Of a stretch of DNA of 35,897 nucleotides, positions 30,151-35,897 are shown piece by piece; position 1 is the stretch's first letter; every line of letters starts with the position of its first letter. Source of the DNA: Planctomyces sp. (GTDB lineage Bacteria > Planctomycetota > Planctomycetia > Planctomycetales > Planctomycetaceae); the NCBI GenBank assembly GCA_016795105.1, contig JAEUIH010000076.1, positions 1-35,897 of the forward strand, read 5' to 3'. A program made the position numbers and the translations under genes. A model generated the notes under the pieces. That model saw nothing but the letters and a program-made list of their open reading frames with translations. It searched no databases and was not told where the DNA came from.

Positions 30151-31176
30151 TCATTTGTTAGCCGGTGTTGCAAGTGGCCATTCAAGACTGCGTGGGTAGA
30201 ATGCTTTCCAGTTGCGAGTCAGTGCAATTGCCCCGGAATGCTGTTGAAGCTGTTTTCCTTTGAGAGGACCGGACAGGGCGAGACCCGTGTAAGCGTCCCA
30301 TTCAGAATTTGTTTCGCTGTCAGTCATCAGGAGTGACACCGCTTCTTCAGATGAAGGCTGTACAGCGAATGTCAAAGTGTCACCATCGACCGTTCTGTCA
30401 AACAATCGGATAGAGAACGTTGAATGATCGAATGAGGCCAGTAGTTGGCTGCCATCCAGATCAACATTGATCAGAGGCGTATCCAGAAATGATTCAATCC
30501 TGATATGTCGAGGATGGTCTAAAACGAAACCAAATACGTAAGCTCGAGGTTCTTCGTAGAATGACCGAACAAATCGGTCGTTGCTTCGAGACAAATTCAG
30601 GACAGTAGTTTCTGGGTGAAGTGACTTCCATTTCCCCCAGGTGGTCAGATCGGCGGGCAGAGACGTCAGCCGACGCCCTTTCATCTCGCGAGTCATGCCT
30701 TTCTCAAGTAAGAGGCTCCAAAGGGACCTGGTTTCACTGTCGTACATGACAAGCGTACGATTCCAGAGCATTCCGGAGACCTGAAATGTGAGTGCACGAT
30801 CGTCGATCCTGCGGTCAAACATAATTGCACTGTGACACAAATGACACCACATGGCCGCAACTGGCACTCCGCCAAGTGTATCATTAATGATTTCGCGTTT
30901 TGGACCATGGAGCATATTGATTGGGTACGCTCTTGATTCACCGTTCACGACGACTCCAAGCACTAGTTCGTCGTCTGTGACCTGATCCGTGACTTCCGAC
31001 CGCTGCAGAACCGGCGGGGTAACGATGGCTGGTTGCCTCGGAAGGACGTGAATCGGGGCGAACTTAGGCTCTTTGTCCTGTGGTTCGCCAGCGGTGTCTG
31101 TCTGCGAAACTAGCGCTGGCAGCTGGAATTGGGAGAGAAAACATACGGATAACAGTAGATTCAGTGCGGTCATCAT
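30151..31176 (-). CDS. DUF3179 exported protein, 341 aa (copy 2)
   Basis: A signal peptide (about residues 1-22) leads to a DUF3179 domain: L-V-L-G-V-V-V-N-G-E-S-R-A-Y-P-I-N-M-L, R-E-I-I-N-D-T-L-G-G-V-P-V-A-A-M-W-C-H-L-C-H-S-A-I-M-F-D-R-R and F-Q-V-S-G-M-L-W-N-R-T-L-V-M-Y-D. The Cys pair is conserved as C-H-L-C with flanking His, where copy 1 has C-P-L-C-D. Two ATGs stand at the start (31174-31176 and 31171-31173). It lies 41 bases after the zf-HC2 membrane protein gene and is probably co-transcribed with it. Confidence 0.87.
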   Translation of the reverse strand: MMTALNLLLSVCFLSQFQLPALVSQTDTAGEPQDKEPKFAPIHVLPRQPAIVTPPVLQRSEVTDQVTDDELVLGVVVNGESRAYPINMLHGPKREIINDTLGGVPVAAMWCHLCHSAIMFDRRIDDRALTFQVSGMLWNRTLVMYDSETRSLWSLLLEKGMTREMKGRRLTSLPADLTTWGKWKSLHPETTVLNLSRSNDRFVRSFYEEPRAYVFGFVLDHPRHIRIESFLDTPLINVDLDGSQLLASFDHSTFSIRLFDRTVDGDTLTFAVQPSSEEAVSLLMTDSETNSEWDAYTGLALSGPLKGKQLQQHSGAIALTRNWKAFYPRSLEWPLATPANK

Positions 31177-31217
31177 ATGGCTCTATCTGAATTCCAGGTC
31201 GACAGCCGGAGTTGTTG

Positions 31218-31643
31218 TCAGCGATCGGTGTCAGCCAGCATCGTTGCGATCGAAATGCGTTCGTCATTCGTGGTTGGACGACTTGCTGCATACGATTCCT
31301 GCTGAATCCTCCGAGCTAATTCCGCACAGCGGGGGCATGCTGAAAGATGTAATCGAATTTTGGAGACTAGCTTGTGATTTGCTTTGTCGCTCAACATCAG
31401 AGGCAGAGAATCTCGCACTTCCATACAGGAAATACCACCATGAGGATAGTCGTCAGGCAAAACGTGACTCTGACTCGGGTACCATGAACCAGCCGTCAAA
31501 ATCAGGAGAAGCGTGGCTGTGATACCAGCAATACGCTGCACCGCCTGACGTTGTTGGGACTTCCTAAGCCCTGTACTGAGTTGAATGAGCGTGCCGGAAG
31601 GGCAAGGCCGCCACCCATCATTTGAATTCTGAATTTGCTGCAT
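31218..31643 (-). CDS. Membrane protein with C-terminal zf-HC2 motif, 141 aa (copy 2)
   Basis: It has the same plan as the protein at 25252-25680: N-terminal D-G-W-R-P-C-P-S-G-T-L, a basic segment, a transmembrane helix at about 38-54, then C73-x25-H99-x3-C103-x2-C106. The spacing of the zinc ligands is identical in the two copies. The start ATG 31641-31643 aligns with that of the paralogue; a longer frame to 31727 has no counterpart. It is followed by a DUF3179 gene, while the other copy stands next to the Crp-family gene. No ECF sigma factor is near, so it may not be an anti-sigma factor at all. Confidence 0.78.
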   Translation of the reverse strand: MQQIQNSNDGWRPCPSGTLIQLSTGLRKSQQRQAVQRIAGITATLLLILTAGSWYPSQSHVLPDDYPHGGISCMEVRDSLPLMLSDKANHKLVSKIRLHLSACPRCAELARRIQQESYAASRPTTNDERISIATMLADTDR

Positions 31644-31819
31644 GGTTTCACCATCATTGATGCTGCGAGAAGAGTCGCCAGAGTCAAACAGTGTGCATCT
31701 TGCAGTGACTGCGAGCATCCCGCTCATTCCGCGATATTATCGTGACTGAAAGCCGACGCCGTCTGTGAGAAATCGAACAGAGAAGAATGAATTCCAATGA
31801 ACTTCAGGTCAGGAGAATT

Positions 31820-31835
31820 GGTGATCTGGCTCACA
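31820..31835. promoter_or_regulatory. CRP-type box, 9 of 10
   Basis: GGTGATCTGGCTCACA differs from the consensus only in the first base. The centre is about 81 bp before the Gly-rich lipoprotein gene (31909) and about 184 bp before the divergent zf-HC2 gene. Confidence 0.62.
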
Positions 31836-31908
31836 GACTCGGATTCCATTCCGGCTTAAACTGCCCCCGGATTGAACGTTTTCCCCGAGTTTCTTTGGAG
31901 AACTGGTC

Positions 31909-32169
31909 ATGGATCGACCACAGAAGACAAACAAAATGCTGCTTGGAATGATTTTTCTGCTGAGTACATTTGTGGGCTGTGCCTACCACAATATGCATGG
32001 TGGAGGCAGTTGTGCTGCTCCGAATGGATATGCGGGAGCGTCGGGCGGTTACCAGACTGCACCTGGTTCAGCCGGTTATCCTCAGGGTAGCCCAGCACCC
32101 TATGGACAACCCTCGTATGGGCAGGCTCCCCCGCCTGGATCAGGGTTCTTCGGTTCAGGAGGTTACTAG
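31909..32169 (+). CDS. Small Gly/Pro/Tyr-rich lipoprotein, 86 aa
   Basis: The signal sequence ends in F-V-G-C at Cys24, an acceptable lipobox. The mature part has H-N-M-H-G-G-G-S-C and then low-complexity G-Y, P-Y-G-Q and G-S-G repeats, similar in flavour to the Gly/Tyr-rich secreted protein at 12551-12967. It is probably surface or periplasmic; function unknown. The stop is followed one base later by the GTG start of the glycosyltransferase gene, and the AGGAGG serving that start lies within this gene's last codons. Confidence 0.82.
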   Translation: MDRPQKTNKMLLGMIFLLSTFVGCAYHNMHGGGSCAAPNGYAGASGGYQTAPGSAGYPQGSPAPYGQPSYGQAPPPGSGFFGSGGY

Positions 32170-32170
32170 G

Positions 32171-34069
32171 GTGACTCGAGCTCGTTCTGCTGAAGTTCAG
32201 TTCCGGGCTAGCGCTGGAGTATCATTGAATCCCGCTTGCAATTCGTTTGTCACACCGCAACTCTGTGGAGTGATGCTGTGGACGGGGTGGGTCGTTCTGA
32301 CGCTCATCAGTGGTTCGTTTGCTTATGGGGTGCCGGCTCTCTCTCGCCCGGTATTCACTGTGACACTGCTCCTGATCATTCTTTCGACGATCCACCTGTT
32401 AGCTGTCTGGCTTGTTCGAAATTCGTCTGACAAATCGATCACTCTGTTTTCAGTGATCAGTCTGGCTTTGGCGATGAGATTTGTCACGATCTTTTCGACA
32501 CCGATTCAGGAACTGGATTACTATCGCTATATGTGGGATGGCGAAACGGTGCTGGCCGGAGAAAATCCGTTCCGCGTGGTCCCTGCACAGATCGTTGCGG
32601 CAGCGTCAACACAGTTGACAGACTCGGACGTTCTTATTGAGAACTCGCTCGTGGAAATCTGCAGGCAAAGACCTCGTGTCTATGAAACAGCTGCAAGAGT
32701 CCATTACGGAGAGCTCCCGACGATCTATCCGCCAGTCAGCCTGGCAGTGTTTGCAATTGCAGCAGCAACCACGCCGGAGTCAGCCAGCCTTGAAACAGCA
32801 ACCGTAATTCTTCGGATGTTTATTGTGTCTTTTGATGTTGGGATTATCTTCTGGATGATCCGTTTGCTGAAACATCTTGGATGGTCTCCGCAGTTAGTCA
32901 TTTCCTGGGCCTGGTGTCCCCTGGTCGTCAAGGAGTTTGCTAACAGTGGACATCTTGACGCCATCGCAGTTTTTTTTATGGTTGGGAGTATCACGCTGCT
33001 GGTGATTCATCTCTTCCCCGCATGCAAATCCGTTGTTCGCCGTCGAAAGGTACGGAATCTGTGGGGCATAACGATGAGTGCTGGATTGTTCGGTCTCGCC
33101 GTAGGAGCAAAGCTGTTTCCCGTTGTGCTCGTACCCGTCATTGCGGGAGTCGTGCTGCGTCGATCCGGACTTCGCCAGTGTTTTATCTGGATCTGTGTTG
33201 CCGGTATCACTGGAGTCGTGTGTTGCTTACCAATGCTCCTGGCCGGTAGCGAAGAATCAAAAGCCGGAGTCCTGGCAGAGTCCCATGATGGAGCATTGGT
33301 CATCGATCCGCTGAACAATATTCCAACAACTTATCAGCATGAGGAACCGCCGGTTCCAGGCAAAGTTGCGATGAATGAGGGCGACCTGTCTGAAGAAAGC
33401 TTCAGCACGCCTAACAATGCGTCTCCCTACAATATGCCGCCGCGAAGCAGTTTAAAGGTATTCCTGACATCGTGGAAAATGAACGACCTGATCTTTATGA
33501 TCATTGAAGGAAATCTGACGCCGGAGCAGAGTCAATTTCAGCAGAAAGATCAATGGTTTGTGCTGGTTCCGAAAACTGTGAGAGATTCAATCACGGAAAT
33601 GATCAGAACAAGGTTCCGTGTTTCCTCGGAGACTGTGCCGTTTTTGCTCACACGGTGCATTCTTTCAATTGCATTTCTTGCTGTCGCGATTCGACTCGCA
33701 TGGGCGGGGATGAAGTGTACTGAGTCCGCAGACTGGCTGGCTCTGGTGTTTTCAACGCTTGCATGGTTCTGGGTTTTATCCCCCACGCTGAATCCCTGGT
33801 ACTGGAGCTGGGCCCTGCCGTTTATACTGTTCGCAAGACATCGCGTCTGGGAAGCTCTGTCTGTGATTGTTTTCGTCTACTATCTGCGATTCTGGTTTGC
33901 ATACCAGTGGGACAGCCGGTCTGTTCTATGGACGAGATATCAGGGAGAGAGCTTTTTTCATTATGTTGTTGTGTGGTTTGAACATCTGCCGTGGATGCTC
34001 CTCTTGGCATTTCAGGCAATGAAGAAGAGGTTTAGAGCCTCGTCTCGTACAGTTTCTCCGATTCAGTGA
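32171..34069 (+). CDS. Polytopic GT-C-type membrane glycosyltransferase, 632 aa
   Basis: The start is GTG 32171-32173 with AGGAGG eight bases before it. The frame stays open back to 31970, but that part overlaps the lipoprotein gene in another frame and is rejected. About ten or more transmembrane segments are visible. Early in the protein I see E-L-D-Y-Y-R-Y-M-W-D-G-E-T-V-L-A-G-E-N-P-F, a block usual in polyprenyl-phosphate-dependent mannosyl/hexosyltransferases (GT87/DUF2029-like), followed later by T-I-Y-P-P-V and L-N-P-W-Y-W-S-W. Such enzymes move a sugar from a lipid carrier to a target outside the membrane. A large polar insertion at about residues 370-460 divides the helices. The acceptor is unknown; the coupled lipoprotein is a possibility. 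Confidence 0.85.
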   Translation: MTRARSAEVQFRASAGVSLNPACNSFVTPQLCGVMLWTGWVVLTLISGSFAYGVPALSRPVFTVTLLLIILSTIHLLAVWLVRNSSDKSITLFSVISLALAMRFVTIFSTPIQELDYYRYMWDGETVLAGENPFRVVPAQIVAAASTQLTDSDVLIENSLVEICRQRPRVYETAARVHYGELPTIYPPVSLAVFAIAAATTPESASLETATVILRMFIVSFDVGIIFWMIRLLKHLGWSPQLVISWAWCPLVVKEFANSGHLDAIAVFFMVGSITLLVIHLFPACKSVVRRRKVRNLWGITMSAGLFGLAVGAKLFPVVLVPVIAGVVLRRSGLRQCFIWICVAGITGVVCCLPMLLAGSEESKAGVLAESHDGALVIDPLNNIPTTYQHEEPPVPGKVAMNEGDLSEESFSTPNNASPYNMPPRSSLKVFLTSWKMNDLIFMIIEGNLTPEQSQFQQKDQWFVLVPKTVRDSITEMIRTRFRVSSETVPFLLTRCILSIAFLAVAIRLAWAGMKCTESADWLALVFSTLAWFWVLSPTLNPWYWSWALPFILFARHRVWEALSVIVFVYYLRFWFAYQWDSRSVLWTRYQGESFFHYVVVWFEHLPWMLLLAFQAMKKRFRASSRTVSPIQ

Positions 34070-34111
34070 CTAAACCTGAATTGCGGGTGAGATTTAGAAA
34101 TTGTCACTGAA

Positions 34112-34127
34112 TGTGTGCCGTATCACA
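34112..34127. promoter_or_regulatory. CRP-type box, 9 of 10
   Basis: TGTGTGCCGTATCACA differs from the consensus at one base of the first half-site. The centre is about 135 bp before the start of the third DUF547 gene. Confidence 0.55.
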
Positions 34128-34254
34128 GAATCGATACCGCGACTCGACGATAATGTGACATCGTCAGGGAAGATCCTGATTTCATTCTGGATAACTCTCT
34201 TCAAAAAAGTTGTTCAGCCCACGGAAGATTTGAACACAGATACGGAGTATGGGG

Positions 34255-35148
34255 ATGTTTTCGAGACAGATAATGATCAAAGTGTTGATGAGTCTATGTC
34301 TTGCGGCGGCGGTTCTGACCAGCGTCATTGTTTCGAATTCAACCGTTTCAGCGAAAGAGCCACTCGGTCGTACGTGGTCCGCAGGGCAGTATGTGTCAAT
34401 GGATGAAGTGGATCATTCTGTTTATGATCAGCTGTTGCAGAAATATGTGGATCAGAACGGGATGGTGAATTATTCCGCGTGGCACGCATCAGCGGCGGAT
34501 CGGAAGAGTCTGCAACAGTACCTGCTTCGACTGAGTCAGGCTTCGCCAGGTGTGAAATCAAGTCGGGCCGGACAGTTGTCATTCTGGATTAACGCCTACA
34601 ATGCAGTCACAATAGAAGGAATCATGCAGGTTTACCCAACAACAAGTATTAGAAACCACACTCCAAAACTGGCCGGGTACAATATCTGGACGGATCTTCC
34701 TTTGCTTGTAGGGGGAAAGCCACATTCACTGGAGGCGATTGAACACCAAATCCTCAGGAAAATGAATGAACCACGGATTCACTTTGCTATCGTTTGCGCT
34801 TCTGTCGGCTGCCCGCGATTACTGAGTGAAGCCTACACAGCTGAGCGGTTGGAGGATCAGCTGGTTCTAAACACAACAGACTTCTTCAGTCGATCTCAGA
34901 ATTTTCGCGTAAACAAATCTGGCAATATTCAGGTCAGTGCAATCCTCGACTGGTTTGGCAAGGACTTTGGGGAAACTCATCAGGCCCAGTTCACGACGCT
35001 GCAGAGATATCTCCCCAAAAACGCTCAGCAGCTGGCCGTTAGCCCTCGAACCAGGGTCGAATTTCTTGAATATAACTGGTCGCTCAATGAGCAGCGTGTG
35101 GCTCGAACGACCGGAGGTGCTGCAAAGAAGGGTAGCGGCCAGAGGTAG
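34255..35148 (+). CDS. DUF547 exported protein, 297 aa (DUF547 copy 3)
   Basis: ATG at 34255 is preferred over the ATG at 34249 because GGAG then lies seven bases upstream. A signal peptide (about residues 1-33, ending V-S-A before K-E) is followed by the DUF547 domain with F-W-I-N-A-Y-N-A-V-T-I, H-F-A-I-V-C-A-S-V-G-C-P and L-E-Y-N-W-S-L-N. It is closer in appearance to copy 1 (shared V-D-[DQ]-[DN]-G-[LM]-V-[CN]-Y-S-x-W) than to copy 2. A CRP-type box stands upstream. The TVP38/TMEM64-like gene follows on the same strand. Confidence 0.9.
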   Translation: MFSRQIMIKVLMSLCLAAAVLTSVIVSNSTVSAKEPLGRTWSAGQYVSMDEVDHSVYDQLLQKYVDQNGMVNYSAWHASAADRKSLQQYLLRLSQASPGVKSSRAGQLSFWINAYNAVTIEGIMQVYPTTSIRNHTPKLAGYNIWTDLPLLVGGKPHSLEAIEHQILRKMNEPRIHFAIVCASVGCPRLLSEAYTAERLEDQLVLNTTDFFSRSQNFRVNKSGNIQVSAILDWFGKDFGETHQAQFTTLQRYLPKNAQQLAVSPRTRVEFLEYNWSLNEQRVARTTGGAAKKGSGQR

Positions 35149-35322
35149 ATGGGTCCGGAGCGGATGGCTTCTTGGGGTGAATGGCAGGCTCCAGCATGCA
35201 AGACCAGCCTACTTCATCGCGGAGCCATTCGCTTCTTTTTGCAACTGACATTCTGATGGTTATTCCTGTTCCTGTTCACGATTTTCGTCCCTTCACGTGT
35301 TCAATTCTGAATAGATGAACGA

Positions 35323-35897
35323 ATGTGGACTTCGGAAAGACATAGTCAAAACAAGGTGGTTGAGCAGATTCGGAATCAGGAGCAGGATCACATTACCCGT
35401 ATGAAAGTGGGTGATGCAAAGGAACAGCGTACCGATACCAAACGCCGAACATTCGTGCTGGTCGGTCTGATTTCCGTCGTGGGTTTGGGAGCATGGTGGC
35501 TGGGAGATGAACTCTCGCTGACCAGGCTGGCAGCCCGCGAGTCAGCGTTTCGGACTTTTCAGGCCGAACATCCGATACTCGTTTACTTTGCTGCGTTTGC
35601 GGCATACACGACAGTTGCCGGATTGTCATTACCCGGTGCGGCCGGAATGACGCTGCTCTTCGGTTGGTTGTTTGGATTCTGGCGAGGGATGTTCGTTGTG
35701 AGTTTTGCTTCGACCGCAGGAGCAACAATCGCGTTCCTGCTGAGCCGATATCTTCTGCGAGACTCAATCATTCGTCGATTTGGCGATCGACTGGCCGCAT
35801 TCAATACGGCCCTCGAGCGAGAAGGTGCCTTCTACCTGTTCACCCTTCGTCTGATTCCGGCAGTACCGTTTTTCGTAATCAATGCTGTGATGGGACT
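35323..35897 (+). CDS. TVP38/TMEM64 (VTT domain) family membrane protein, 3' end outside the window
   Basis: The frame runs off the right edge. Visible are a basic cytoplasmic N-terminus, a membrane segment (F-V-L-V-G-L-I-S-V-V-G-L-G-A-W), and the VTT core: P-G-A-A-G-M-T-L-L-F-G-W-L-F-G, A-S-T-A-G-A-T-I-A-F-L-L-S-R-Y, R-E-G-A-F-Y-L-F-T-L-R-L-I-P-A-V-P-F-F-V-I-N-A-V-M-G. This is the TVP38/TMEM64, DedA-related family, whose members are proposed lipid scramblases or transporters. The start is uncertain: ATG 35323 gives the longest frame, ATG 35401 is the likely alternative, and neither has a good ribosome site. Confidence 0.85.
   Translation, partial: MWTSERHSQNKVVEQIRNQEQDHITRMKVGDAKEQRTDTKRRTFVLVGLISVVGLGAWWLGDELSLTRLAARESAFRTFQAEHPILVYFAAFAAYTTVAGLSLPGAAGMTLLFGWLFGFWRGMFVVSFASTAGATIAFLLSRYLLRDSIIRRFGDRLAAFNTALEREGAFYLFTLRLIPAVPFFVINAVMG

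Noticed and set aside
31970-32170. Upstream open frame of the glycosyltransferase
   Set aside because: It overlaps the lipoprotein gene in another frame. AGGAGG eight bases before GTG 32171 marks the true start.
35149-35322. Intergenic stretch between DUF547 copy 3 and the TVP38-like gene
   Set aside because: No clear terminator, CRP-type box or small gene could be supported.

Overview
The window looks like chromosomal DNA of a planctomycete (Planctomycetota, probably the Planctomycetales/Gimesia-Fuerstiella side). The reasons are an ECF sigma factor translationally coupled to a membrane Ser/Thr kinase with an N-terminal zf-HC2 motif, TIGR03067-like domains, and many secreted proteins of families frequent in that phylum (DUF547, DUF3179, DUF1207). 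No rRNA, tRNA, CRISPR array or transposase gene was seen. All family calls come from motif recognition by eye, not from database searches.

Region 1 (1-12404, all on the minus strand) is one long operon. It reads ECF sigma factor, a 2424-residue Ser/Thr kinase with a repeat-rich ectodomain, two paralogous exported proteins (268 and 475 aa), then five small orphan membrane or soluble proteins, and the first codons of another gene at the edge. Most junctions are ATGA stop/start overlaps. The 231-aa orphan near the end is homologous to an internal module of the giant kinase. Two REP-like palindrome pairs with GTAG heads lie before the two paralogous exported-protein genes. Together this looks like a self-contained envelope-signalling cassette.

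Region 2 (12551-17896, minus strand) holds a Gly/Tyr-rich secreted protein with its own terminator, a peroxiredoxin-like protein followed by a fatty-acid-hydroxylase/sterol-desaturase family membrane protein, a TPR protein paired with an unknown 143-aa protein, and the first DUF547 lipoprotein.

Region 3 (18354-22641, plus strand) starts with an 833-aa fusion. A flavoprotein, apparently circularly permuted, is joined to a membrane 4Fe-4S module of NapH/CcoG type. A second DUF547 protein is coupled to it, and a putative lipoprotein follows.

Region 4 (22689-24741) is a TetR regulator, a 4-oxalocrotonate-tautomerase-like protein and an AhpD/carboxymuconolactone-decarboxylase-like protein, with NemR-type operators before the regulator and before the enzymes, plus the remnant of a second AhpD-like gene.

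Region 5 (24830-35897) contains a Crp-family regulator, two unusual C-terminal zf-HC2 membrane proteins, two DUF3179 proteins, a DUF1207 protein, an exported thioredoxin-like protein, CsrA, two small lipoproteins, a GT-C-type membrane glycosyltransferase, a third DUF547 protein and the start of a TVP38/TMEM64-type membrane protein.

The main thread through regions 2, 3 and 5 is regulatory. Eight intergenic copies of a CRP-type palindrome (TGTGA-N6-TCACA, three exact and five with one mismatch) sit about 80-200 bp upstream of redox, DUF547, lipoprotein and secreted-protein genes. The Crp-family protein in the window has the Arg-Glu recognition-helix pair expected for that sequence. This suggests an envelope/redox regulon under a planctomycetal Crp-like regulator.
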